Assembly (NCBI GenBank): GCA_026388155.1 | Contig: JAPLKI010000025.1 | Location: 346,931 to 410,930, forward strand | Reading direction: 5' to 3' | From: Elusimicrobiota bacterium | GTDB taxonomy: Bacteria > Elusimicrobiota > Elusimicrobia > Elusimicrobiales > UBA9959 | Length of the DNA: 64,000 nucleotides | Shown here: positions 23,740 to 31,754 of the stretch, piece after piece | How positions within the stretch are numbered: position 1 is the stretch's first letter | How the letters are laid out: each line of letters begins with the position of its first letter | The notes under the pieces: generated by a model | Databases searched by the model: none | What the model saw: only the letters and a program-made list of their open reading frames with translations | Told to the model about the DNA's origin: nothing | Program-made: the position numbers and the translations under genes

Positions 23740-24572
23740 CCCCACCTGAGCTTTTTTCTCAAAATATCAAAATAGGAGAAGTTTTCCGGCACCAGCATTT
23801 CAAATATCTGCGGATGTTTTTTAATAATCACCTCATCACGGGCCTTCAACTCAAAATTTTCCTGGCCGTCAATGGATAACATCACATTATGCGGGCTATA
23901 ACGCGCCGAAAGCACTTTGATTTTTATATTTTCTCCGGCTGACAGCACCAGGGGCCGGTGAGTAAGGGTATGCGGGCATATAGGGGAAAGCAATGCCACT
24001 TCAAGCTCAGGCATGGCTATAGGTCCCAAAGCCGCCAGATTATAGGCGGTGGAGCCGGTGGGAGTGCACACTATCAGCCCGTCCCCGAAATAATTTGACA
24101 GGAACTGGCTACCATACGACACATTAAGGTTGAAAGCCCTGGCCTCTGCGCTCCGTATCACGCAGTCGTTTAAGGCGGGGAAAGGGCCGAATACTTTTTT
24201 GGAACCGCGCACGACCTCCACTGAAAGCAGGCTGCGTTTTATTTTTTTAAATCTTCCCTCCAAAAAATCATCGATCCTTGAGATAAATTCCGCGTTCTCC
24301 ATTCCGCTTAAAAATCCGAGCCCCCCGGCGTTTATGCCGAGCGCGGGCACGGAGTGTTTCATCAGGTGGCGGGCGGCGTAAAGCACCGTGCCGTCGCCGC
24401 CCACGGCAATGGCGGCGTCCGCGGCCTTGAAACCGCAAAAGGCGTCGTTAACGCATATTTTGGAAACCCGCGTTCCGGCGGCGGACAGCCTTTTTTCTAT
24501 GCCGGCTGCGAAGACAATGGCTTTCCTTCTTTTGGAGTTATAAAAGATCACAACGCTTTTTATCCGTTTCAT
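23730..24572 (-). CDS. nadK: NAD kinase
   Basis: From the ATG at 24572 the protein has 280 residues. It has the GGDGT diacylglycerol-kinase-type motif (VGGDGTVLYAARH), NDCVIRS and GSTAYNLAALGPI, which bind ATP and NAD. The enzyme makes NADP from NAD in the cytoplasm. A TTG five codons upstream is possible but less likely. The neighbour recN is the usual partner. Confidence 0.93.
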   Translation of the reverse strand: MKRIKSVVIFYNSKRRKAIVFAAGIEKRLSAAGTRVSKICVNDAFCGFKAADAAIAVGGDGTVLYAARHLMKHSVPALGINAGGLGFLSGMENAEFISRIDDFLEGRFKKIKRSLLSVEVVRGSKKVFGPFPALNDCVIRSAEARAFNLNVSYGSQFLSNYFGDGLIVCTPTGSTAYNLAALGPIAMPELEVALLSPICPHTLTHRPLVLSAGENIKIKVLSARYSPHNVMLSIDGQENFELKARDEVIIKKHPQIFEMLVPENFSYFDILRKKLRWGER

Positions 24573-24672
24573 AGCGATATAATACAACTTTTAAGCGGGC
24601 ATTTTCTCCAAAAGCAGGTAAATCCGGCTTCCGGTTCATCCTTCATCCCAAAGCGGACGCATTGCGCACATA

Positions 24673-24708
24673 AAACTCCGCCCCGCGCGTTTGCGCGGGG
24701 CGGAGTTT
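24673..24708 (-). terminator. terminator of the CsgG-like/barrel gene
   Basis: AAACTCCGCCCCGCGC and GCGCGGGGCGGAGTTT form a perfect 16-bp stem with a 4-base loop, followed by TTTTA on the minus strand. Confidence 0.85.
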
Positions 24709-24726
24709 ACGCGATCGGGCGAATAT

Positions 24727-26019
24727 TCAGAAGTACAACGATAGTGCGGCTTCCACGAAAAACTGCGGATAATACAACTTCCGCACTACCATAGTCCGGT
24801 GGTTGCTGGGATAGTTGGCGCTGTTCGGATAAATCTCTATTGTATCGGTGTATTCCATTTTTTTGAAGTTATAATTTCCGAACACCGAAAACCCCAGCCG
24901 CTTCTGCAGTTTCCATTCAAGACCCAGCCGCGCCGTCGGAGTGGTATATCCATTGTTGTTATTATTATTATTGTTATTGTTATTGTTATTGTTATTGTTG
25001 TTGTTGTAGCCAATGCATACACTCCCGTTGCAGATCGGTGACGACCCCGACCCTTGCCCATCCTGTATTCTCATTTTCATCCCAAGGATGCCGCCGCCGA
25101 TTATCGCGCGGAACGGGCCGAAAAGATTGACTATTTTATTAAGCGTAAGCCGCATCATGGGCCCGTCGCCCTGGACGTTGGTCTCTGGCGGGAACTGGCC
25201 GCCGTAGTTGGAGCCGCTTGAAGCGACATTGAATACGGAACGCGGCGAAAACTCGGAGTGGAGAAAGGCGGTAATGTCAAACATCCAGGTTTTCCCCGGG
25301 CAGTAACGCACGCCCAAGCCCCCGGCCATAAATGAAGCGTTGGCATTTCTAGGAGTAACTGTCGCGTTGACGGGGCTGGGGGACACGTTCCAATAAAAGT
25401 TCTGCGAGGGAAGCTTCTCCATCTTCAGCGGACCGCCGCCCATAACCACATACAAGCCGACGGACTGGGATTGCTCGCCTTGCTCGCCTTCCGGCTCCTT
25501 CGCCTTCGCGCCGTAATGCGAAGCTTCCTCGTCCAGAAGCTGCGTCGGCACCTCGGTGACATCGGTCTCTATTATTTCGCCCTTTTCCGTGTTGATCAGC
25601 GAGGTGCTGATGTGGTAGAAGTCCCCCAGCTTCGTAACGATGCCGGACACCGCGAGCCGCGCGCCCGCCTGCTTGCCAAGCTGCGCCGCCGTCGCGATAT
25701 CCATGGCGGCCCCCGGCTTGCGGTCGGTCATGACCGTATTCACCTGGCTTCTGTCCAGCACCTTGAAAGCGCCGTCGGCCATAAAGCGGGTGGTAACCAG
25801 CTCCGTGCAGGCAAAATCAATGCGGCGGGACGAAAGTTTTTTGTCCGCCGTATACGGGAATACCGCCAGCGCAACGTTGGCGAGCTTGGCATCCGTCGCG
25901 GTTTTCACAAAGGTCTTCACCATCTTTTGCAGCCTTATGTCCATTTCCCCGGCCGCAGCTCCGGAAGCCGACAGCGCCAACACAACGACCGCGGCAAACA
26001 TAGCTGTAGTTCTTTTCAT
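24727..26019 (-). CDS. exported CsgG/FlgO-like and outer-membrane beta-barrel protein with poly-Asn run
   Basis: The 430-residue protein has a clear signal peptide (cleavage after Ala-Ala-Ala-Gly, about residue 24). Residues 40-170 resemble the CsgG/FlgO-type fold (NVALAVFPYTADKKLSSRRID, FKVLDRSQVN, GARLAVSGIVTKLGD, HISTSLINTEKGEI). Residues 185-430 alternate polar and hydrophobic strands and end in LSLYF with a terminal Phe, typical of outer-membrane barrels. An in-frame run of 18 asparagines, AAT and AAC codons at about 24953-25008, lies in a predicted loop. Function unknown; a surface-exposed protein with a variable loop is suggested. Confidence 0.65.
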   Translation of the reverse strand: MKRTTAMFAAVVVLALSASGAAAGEMDIRLQKMVKTFVKTATDAKLANVALAVFPYTADKKLSSRRIDFACTELVTTRFMADGAFKVLDRSQVNTVMTDRKPGAAMDIATAAQLGKQAGARLAVSGIVTKLGDFYHISTSLINTEKGEIIETDVTEVPTQLLDEEASHYGAKAKEPEGEQGEQSQSVGLYVVMGGGPLKMEKLPSQNFYWNVSPSPVNATVTPRNANASFMAGGLGVRYCPGKTWMFDITAFLHSEFSPRSVFNVASSGSNYGGQFPPETNVQGDGPMMRLTLNKIVNLFGPFRAIIGGGILGMKMRIQDGQGSGSSPICNGSVCIGYNNNNNNNNNNNNNNNNNNGYTTPTARLGLEWKLQKRLGFSVFGNYNFKKMEYTDTIEIYPNSANYPSNHRTMVVRKLYYPQFFVEAALSLYF

Positions 26020-26059
26020 AAAATCTCCCCCGCTTTCAAGCTGGTTAACTATATGTGTA

Positions 26060-26088
26060 ATTTTAGATTATATATTACCGGCAGTCAA
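26060..26088 (-). promoter_or_regulatory. promoter of the CsgG-like/barrel gene
   Basis: Minus-strand TTGACT (26083-26088) and TAAAAT (26060-26065) are 17 bp apart. A second overlapping -10, TATAAT, lies just upstream of it. Confidence 0.6.
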
Positions 26089-26156
26089 TGGCAAATTAGT
26101 TACACTTAGATAGACAGAGTTAGAGCTGCGAGAAAGGTTCCACATTCGCAATACGC

Positions 26157-28124
26157 TTACAGGGGGACTTCAATAGAGGCTCCGCGCGGCGCCTCCAGGA
26201 ACCGCCCGCCTTCCTCAAAAGCCCGGCCTTGCAGAAAAACCTGCCTGCCGCCTGAGCAAACCTCCGCGTCGCCGCCGCGCGAACTAAAAACAAAAGATAA
26301 TCGGCTTTCCTCCATAAAGCCGGTATAGCCCGGCGCGGCCTCCGTTTTTTCCCCTCCGCGGGCATAGCAGGGCCATGCGGCGGAAACCTTTATATCATCC
26401 AGAAGAACGCTTTCTCCGGGCCAAAGCTTTAAGATCACAGTTCCTTTTTTAGAAAGCTGTTCAATTTCGGTATTAAGGCCGTCAGGCAGCGGGCCGTAGG
26501 GCAGAAATAAGCGCCGCACTCTGATTAAATTCCCGAGCTCTTCAAGCCCGCTTGAATCGTTTTCATCAAGCGACGGCAGGAAGACGCCCTTTAACTCCCG
26601 CTCGCCGGAGGATAGAACGGCGTTTGAAAGCTTGGCTCCGCTCAATCCCGCATTAACCAGAAAAAGCCCGCCATCGCCCGCTCTGAACAGAAAGGCCGCG
26701 CTTTTGCCGTCTGAAAACAGGGAGGCGCCGGGACGCGAGGGAAAAAATTTACCGCAGCCGAACAGAAGCAGCGCCAGGGCGAACATCGCCCAAACAGGCT
26801 TTTTTTTGAAATTAAAAAGCGGAGCGTGAAGAAAAATAAAAACCAGCACGAAGAACGCCGCCGCGGACCAGGCGGAGGGCTCGCTCACGCGCACAGCGGA
26901 AAAGTAAAAACCGGCGAAAAATCTGATAAACAGGATGAACAGATCCAGCGCCCTCTGTGTGATAACGGAAAATAATCCGTATAAAACGGAGATCTTCGAA
27001 GAAAAAACCAGCAAAAAACCAAGCGCCATTATCACTCCCGAAGCCGGCACAAGCACTATGTTCGAGACCAGCGATACAAGGGAGATCTTATGAAAATAGT
27101 AGGCCATCAGCGGATACAGCCCCGCCTGGGCGAAAAAGCTTACCGCGAACAGCCCGGCCAAAATACCGGTAAGGCCCTTGAAACGGAGGCGCTCCCCCCA
27201 AAGTGTCATCCCAATACTTAAACCGTACGCGGCGGCAAAAGACATTTGAAAGCCGGCATCAAAGAGTGCCAGCGGCTCAAAAGCAAGGATCAGCAGGCAG
27301 GCGATTACGAGGCCCTGGAAAATGCCCGGACGGCGCTCAAGAAGCAAAGCCGCAAGACCGGAACCGAACATAAAATACGCCCTGGTAAGGGGCGGATCAA
27401 AACCAGCCGCCATTACATAAAAACCGGCGGATAGAAGCGCGAGCGGCCAGGAATGCCGCTTTTTCAGCCCGGCCCCGGCGCAGAGGAAATAAACCACTAT
27501 CACCACAAAACCCACATTTGAACCCGAGGCCACAAGCAGGTGCATGGAACCGGAATCCTGGAAAGCGGTTTTAAGCCCGGGGGAGATATTCTTCTTTTCA
27601 CCGATAACCACCCCGCCGGCCACCGAGGCGGCCTCGGAACTGAGTTTTAAGTCAAAAACAGCCAGCGCGGCCCGCCTGAAATCCGCCGCTTTTCCGAGCG
27701 CGAAACTGGCCTTGCGCTTTATACTGAACGCTCCACCGCGCGCTTCCGTGTTTATGCCGCGCCGGGACAGATAGCGCGGCCAGTCCAGATTTCCCGGAAC
27801 CACATTACTGAAAGGTTTTTTTAAGTCGCCCCTGAAAATCACCGTATCGCCCAAAGAAGCGCCGCCCAGATCGCCGGTGTACGCCATAACTTCGGTTTTA
27901 AGCGGGCGGCTGTCCACGCTTGTTGTTTCCAGTTCCATGCGCCAGAGTTTGTAATGTTTTATGGGGTATTCTTTTATTACGCCTTCAACTTCGGCGTCGT
28001 AAAGCGGAAGGTTTATAGTGTCGCCGGCGGCCCGGCGCTCAAACCAGGGGCGAAAAGCAATAATGAGCAGGGCGTAGAGGACGGTTAAAATGAAAAGCGG
28101 CCTTTTGTAATAGGAAAAAAGCAT
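26157..28124 (-). CDS. comEC: ComEC/Rec2-type DNA uptake channel with degenerate metallo-hydrolase domain
   Basis: The 655-residue membrane protein has an N-terminal DUF4131-like part (GDTVIFRGDLKKPFSN), the competence channel domain with many helices (SGSNVGFVVIVVYF; DPPLTRAYFMFG) and a C-terminal beta-lactamase-like domain. In that domain the usual HxDxDH metal site is replaced by PSLDENDSSG, so nuclease activity of this domain is doubtful. ComEC carries single-stranded DNA across the inner membrane and works with type IV pili, whose parts are encoded nearby. Confidence 0.88.
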   Translation of the reverse strand: MLFSYYKRPLFILTVLYALLIIAFRPWFERRAAGDTINLPLYDAEVEGVIKEYPIKHYKLWRMELETTSVDSRPLKTEVMAYTGDLGGASLGDTVIFRGDLKKPFSNVVPGNLDWPRYLSRRGINTEARGGAFSIKRKASFALGKAADFRRAALAVFDLKLSSEAASVAGGVVIGEKKNISPGLKTAFQDSGSMHLLVASGSNVGFVVIVVYFLCAGAGLKKRHSWPLALLSAGFYVMAAGFDPPLTRAYFMFGSGLAALLLERRPGIFQGLVIACLLILAFEPLALFDAGFQMSFAAAYGLSIGMTLWGERLRFKGLTGILAGLFAVSFFAQAGLYPLMAYYFHKISLVSLVSNIVLVPASGVIMALGFLLVFSSKISVLYGLFSVITQRALDLFILFIRFFAGFYFSAVRVSEPSAWSAAAFFVLVFIFLHAPLFNFKKKPVWAMFALALLLFGCGKFFPSRPGASLFSDGKSAAFLFRAGDGGLFLVNAGLSGAKLSNAVLSSGERELKGVFLPSLDENDSSGLEELGNLIRVRRLFLPYGPLPDGLNTEIEQLSKKGTVILKLWPGESVLLDDIKVSAAWPCYARGGEKTEAAPGYTGFMEESRLSFVFSSRGGDAEVCSGGRQVFLQGRAFEEGGRFLEAPRGASIEVPL

Positions 28125-28130
28125 AAAAAG

Positions 28131-28230
28131 CAGGGGATAGCGTATAGGGGTGAGGGGCTAGGTAGAGGGCGCGGAAATAAGGGACTCCTTCCTTAACCCC
28201 TATACGCCCGCCCCTGTCATCTATCCCTAT
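28131..28230. repeat. heptamer-repeat array, comEC-recR spacer
   Basis: Left arm GGGGATAGCGTATAGGGG with GGGGCTAGG; right arm CCTTAACCCCTATACGC with CTATCCC. The AAGGGACTCCTTCC centre is at about 28179-28192. The recR stop codon (CTA, 28227-28229) is part of the last unit. Confidence 0.75.
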
Positions 28231-28820
28231 ATTTTCGTGCGGCCCTTCAGAGCGTAGCCAAGGGTAATTTCATCAAGGTAGTCTATATCCCCGCCAAGGG
28301 GCACGCCGTAAGCGATACGGGTGATCCTGGGCACATACTTGGTTAAAAGATGGGTAAGGTACAGGGACATGGCCTCTCCCTCGGTATCGGGATTGGTGGC
28401 AATGATCAATTCTTCCACCGCGCCATCCGCGGCCTTTATTCTGTCTGTAAGTTCTTTGAGTTTTATGGCGCCCGGCGCCACGCCTTCGGTGGGAGAAATT
28501 GCGCCGTGCAGGACATGATATACGCCGTTAAAAGTTTTGGTTTTTTCTATGGCGGCCACATCCTGCGGATGCTCCACCACGCATATAATGCGTCTGTCCC
28601 TGGCGGAATCGGCGCAAATGGAGCAAAGGCGCTCCTCCGAGTAATTACAGCATTCGGCGCAATAACTTACCGAACTTTTCACCGCCCGCAGCGCCTCGAC
28701 CAGATCCTCGATTTCCCCCTCGGAGGCCTTTACGGCGTAAAGGGCGAAACGTTCCGCCTGCTTCGGGCCAACGCCGGGCAAGCGGCGGAAAAGCGAGGCA
28801 AGTTTGTCCAGGGATTTCAT
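28227..28820 (-). CDS. recR: recombination protein RecR
   Basis: The 197-residue protein has the N-terminal helix-hairpin-helix (LFRRLPGVGPKQAERFALY), the four-cysteine zinc finger (CAECCNYSEERLCSIC), a Toprim domain (ICVVEHPQDVAAIEKT) and a C-terminal Walker B-like region (TLGYALKGR). RecR works with RecF/RecO to load RecA at gaps. dnaX is directly upstream, as in many genomes. Confidence 0.97.
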   Translation of the reverse strand: MKSLDKLASLFRRLPGVGPKQAERFALYAVKASEGEIEDLVEALRAVKSSVSYCAECCNYSEERLCSICADSARDRRIICVVEHPQDVAAIEKTKTFNGVYHVLHGAISPTEGVAPGAIKLKELTDRIKAADGAVEELIIATNPDTEGEAMSLYLTHLLTKYVPRITRIAYGVPLGGDIDYLDEITLGYALKGRTKI

Positions 28821-28828
28821 ATAAGAAA

Positions 28829-28908
28829 ACAGCGGCTGGGGGTTAGAGGTCAGGGTTTTAGGGAAGGTATTCCTTTCATATCCCCTATCCGCTAACCGCT
28901 CTACTCTG
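28829..28908. repeat. heptamer-repeat array, dnaX-recR spacer
   Basis: Left arm GCGGCTGGGGGTTAGAGGTCAGGG, centre TTTTAGGGAAGGTATTCC, right arm CCCCTATCCGCTAACCGCTC. The arms pair over most of their length. Confidence 0.75.
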
Positions 28909-28914
28909 CTTTTA

Positions 28915-30717
28915 TTATTCGCTTTTTCCTGTTACAGGCTTTTTAGTCACTTTCGTTATCTTGCTGCCGTGAAACACTTTTGAAAGTTTTTTAAGTTCCG
29001 GCTCAATTTCGGAGACGCCGGCTTCCGGCAAATCTTCCCAGCGGCCTTCCACCGCCGGGGGCTCGTTTTGCGCTTCAGCCTCCGGTTCGACCTCAGAAGC
29101 GGTCTGCGGAGCGGACAAATCCTCAAGCACGGGCTCCGCGGATTTAACGGAAGCCGAATGTCCCACGATAAATTCTATTTTTCTGCCGGAGAGGTTTTCC
29201 ATAGCCTCTTCAAGCGCAGGCCGGACCCTCTCGATCATATCCGCTTCAAGTTTAGTCGGAGAATTGAGACGCCACTTCGTCTCGCTGTCAAATGTTATTT
29301 TTACAGAAAGCAGCATATTATAAGCCAGCGGCTTTTTCCCGGCTATATGGGCAAGCAGCTTTTTCCAAAGGGCGGAAGGAGGAATGGACGGGGATGGCCG
29401 CGCCGGAGAATCGGGAACTGATCGGTAAGCGGCGGCGGGCTCTTTTTGGGAGGTGAAACCGGTGTCTGTACCCGGTTTTGCCGGCTCCGAGTTCAAAATG
29501 TCATTTTTTTTTTGCCGCGCGGACGGCGCGGGCGCGGCAGCCGGCTCAATTGCCGGGGATTGCCCTCCCCCCATGCCGACCGGGCTAATGTGGGAACCCG
29601 GGGCAAGACGCAGCTCAAGGCCCTCAAGCCGCCTGACCAAAGCGTCCAGGTCCTGAGGCGTATCTATAAGGGTAAACAGCGCCATTTCGGCCGCTATGGA
29701 AAGTGAATCGGAAAACTTCACTTCTTCCACCGCTAAATTCACTTTTCTGGATAATTTAGCCAGCGCTGAAGCCGAAAAGTCCTTAGGTAAAACGGCCGCC
29801 AAAGTCGTTTTTGCCCCGGAAAATTCCCGCATGTAAAAAAAAGTCCCGGCTAAAAGGTTGCGCAGGTCGCGAAGCGCCGTAAGAATGTCGTAGCCCTCGG
29901 CGTTAAGCTTGTCAAAAGCCGCGTGCAGCGCCGCGGCGTCGCGCCCGACAAGCGCAAGCGCCAGGGAATTTATAAGGTCTTCGCCCGCGTGGCCCAGAAG
30001 CTCGTTTAAAACCTCGGTTTTTACCTCGCCGCGTCCGAATGAAACCGCGCGGTCAAGCAGTGTCATGGCGTCGCGCATGGCGCCTGAAGCCGCTTTGGCT
30101 ATTATTTTCAGGGCTTCCGGCTCGGATTTTATTTTTTCTTTTTCCGCCACTTCCTTCAGCCGCTCAAACATAATCTCTTCGGCAAGGGGCCTGAAACGGA
30201 AGCACTGCGAGCGCGAAAGTATCGTGACAGGCACCTTGTGCTGTTCGGTGGTGGCCATAATAAACACAACATGGTCCGGCGGCTCTTCCACGGTTTTCAA
30301 AAGCGCGTTGAAAGCCTTTTCGGAAAGCATGTGCACTTCATCCAGAATGTAGATCTTATATTTGTCGCGGGAAGGAGAGAACTCCACATTTTCAATTATA
30401 ATATCGCGCACATTTTCCACCTTCGTGTGGGAAGCGGCGTCTATTTCTATCACATCCAGGGATTTGCTTTCGGCTATTTCAATGCAGGAGGCGCACTTGT
30501 CGCAGGGCTTGCCGTCTTTCGGATCGTGGCAGTTTAATATTTTGGCGAGTATGCGGGCTATGGTGGTTTTACCGCAGCCGCGCGGTCCGTAAAAAACATA
30601 GGAATTCGCGATACGGCCCAGCTTAACCGCATTGGCAAGTGTCTGCTTTACGGTTTCCTGGCCCAAAACCTCCTGGAGATTTTTGGGGCGGTATTTGGCG
30701 GCAAGATTTTCGTACAT
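28915..30717 (-). CDS. dnaX: DNA polymerase III subunit gamma/tau
   Basis: The 600-residue clamp-loader ATPase has Walker A GPRGCGKTT near residue 47, a zinc module (CHDPKDGKPCDKCASC), Walker B (IYILDEVHMLS), the SRC sensor (LSRSQCFRF) and, after residue 370, a Pro/Ala-rich linker and a tau-like C-terminal domain (LWKKLLAHIAGKKPLAYNML). It is the partner of HolA. I see no obvious slippery sequence of the E. coli type, so a short gamma form is not predicted. Confidence 0.96.
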   Translation of the reverse strand: MYENLAAKYRPKNLQEVLGQETVKQTLANAVKLGRIANSYVFYGPRGCGKTTIARILAKILNCHDPKDGKPCDKCASCIEIAESKSLDVIEIDAASHTKVENVRDIIIENVEFSPSRDKYKIYILDEVHMLSEKAFNALLKTVEEPPDHVVFIMATTEQHKVPVTILSRSQCFRFRPLAEEIMFERLKEVAEKEKIKSEPEALKIIAKAASGAMRDAMTLLDRAVSFGRGEVKTEVLNELLGHAGEDLINSLALALVGRDAAALHAAFDKLNAEGYDILTALRDLRNLLAGTFFYMREFSGAKTTLAAVLPKDFSASALAKLSRKVNLAVEEVKFSDSLSIAAEMALFTLIDTPQDLDALVRRLEGLELRLAPGSHISPVGMGGGQSPAIEPAAAPAPSARQKKNDILNSEPAKPGTDTGFTSQKEPAAAYRSVPDSPARPSPSIPPSALWKKLLAHIAGKKPLAYNMLLSVKITFDSETKWRLNSPTKLEADMIERVRPALEEAMENLSGRKIEFIVGHSASVKSAEPVLEDLSAPQTASEVEPEAEAQNEPPAVEGRWEDLPEAGVSEIEPELKKLSKVFHGSKITKVTKKPVTGKSE

Positions 30718-30726
30718 AGTAAGGAC

Positions 30727-30829
30727 AAGGGGATAGGGGCTAGCGGCTAGCGGCTAGCGGTTAGGGAAGGTATGGGGAATCCGATTCCTTCGCTATCCTC
30801 TAATCTCTATACGCTAACCCCTGCTGCTA
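30727..30829. repeat. heptamer-repeat array, outer-membrane protein-dnaX spacer (clearest example)
   Basis: The spacer reads almost entirely as 7-nt units: GGATAGG, three GGCTAGC, GGTTAGG, then the centre GAAGG..CCTTC, then TATCCTC, TAATCTC, TATACGC, TAACCCC. The arms are complementary and the array ends exactly in the stop codon (CTA, 30827-30829) of the outer-membrane protein gene. Confidence 0.85.
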
Positions 30830-31678
30830 GAACTTTATTCCCGCGCCGATCGACAGGAAATTGTTTGTACTGGAACCGTCGTTAAATATCTGGTAGCCGA
30901 CATTTGCCGTCACCATGCTCAGGTCCACATACGCGCCAAGCAGGTAGGCGGAACTGTCTTTGGCACTGTCCTTGTATTGGGTCCTGGTGTAGGACACGAA
31001 AGGAGTGACCATGGGTTGTCCCGGCAGATCCAGTTTAACATTAACGCTGGATTTGGGGAGAGCCGCCAGGGCGAAGTTAAGGCCGGTTACGAAGAGCTGC
31101 GGCGTCACGTTTTTAGTTCCATAGCTGTAGCCGGTATAGGCGGCCGAAAGGTTGATCATGAAGACTTTGGCCCCTGCAAAAAGCGAAGCTTCGGCCTGGC
31201 CTGTTTTGTTATCAACACTCGGGGCCTTCTGAGTATGCGACGTGTATTTGAGACTCGCGCCCACGTCAATGCGGGTTACGCCCTGTCCGCCGCGCGCAGC
31301 ACCCCGGGAACCGGGCCCGGCAAGACGGGAATGTCCGCCCGAGCCGGGAGTAAGGGAAAAAGTTATATCGGCGCCGCCAAAATAATTTGAGTAGCCGTTG
31401 ACTTCAGGAGTCGCACCGGCATCCGCGCCGATGGTGCGCTTGTCGGTTTCCCAGGCGCCGCGCAGGGCGTAGGTGCGATAAGTGCTGTCCAGCGCATTGG
31501 AGGTATAAGAAACCAATGAGGGCTCAAAGGCGAAGTTATCGGAACCTATAACCAGGTTAATGTTCGTTCCGCGATAACCGTGAGGGCCGGAAACAGCGTT
31601 AACCCCCCCGTCAAAATACGCCGCCGTGTTAAGTCCTAAAACCGCGCAAGCGACCGCCGCCAACATTATTTTTTTCAT
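30827..31678 (-). CDS. exported protein, probable small outer-membrane beta-barrel
   Basis: The 283-residue protein starts with a signal peptide (MKKIMLAAVACAVLGLNTAA). The rest is rich in alternating strands (NINLVIGSDNFAFEPSL, VSYTSNALDSTYRTYALRG, VTANVGYQIFNDG) and ends with FLSIGAGIKF, a terminal phenylalanine typical of BAM-assembled barrels. I do not recognise the family. A glycine-rich insert (SGGHSRLAGPGSRGAARGG) lies in one loop. Confidence 0.6.
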   Translation of the reverse strand: MKKIMLAAVACAVLGLNTAAYFDGGVNAVSGPHGYRGTNINLVIGSDNFAFEPSLVSYTSNALDSTYRTYALRGAWETDKRTIGADAGATPEVNGYSNYFGGADITFSLTPGSGGHSRLAGPGSRGAARGGQGVTRIDVGASLKYTSHTQKAPSVDNKTGQAEASLFAGAKVFMINLSAAYTGYSYGTKNVTPQLFVTGLNFALAALPKSSVNVKLDLPGQPMVTPFVSYTRTQYKDSAKDSSAYLLGAYVDLSMVTANVGYQIFNDGSSTNNFLSIGAGIKF

Positions 31679-31724
31679 TTTCCCTCCATGTTTTTTTATT
31701 CACTATTCCAGTGCTGAAGTACAT

Positions 31725-31745
31725 AAAGGTAGACGCTACCTTTTT
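31725..31745. repeat. short AAAAGGTAG hairpin, copy 3
   Basis: AAAGGTAG-ACG-CTACCTTT is a perfect 8-bp hairpin with a T-tract, ten bases beyond the stop of the deoxyhypusine-synthase-like gene. It is probably part of that gene's transcript end or a dispersed repeat; the T-tract reads on the plus strand. Confidence 0.65.
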
Positions 31746-31754
31746 ACTGCCTAT

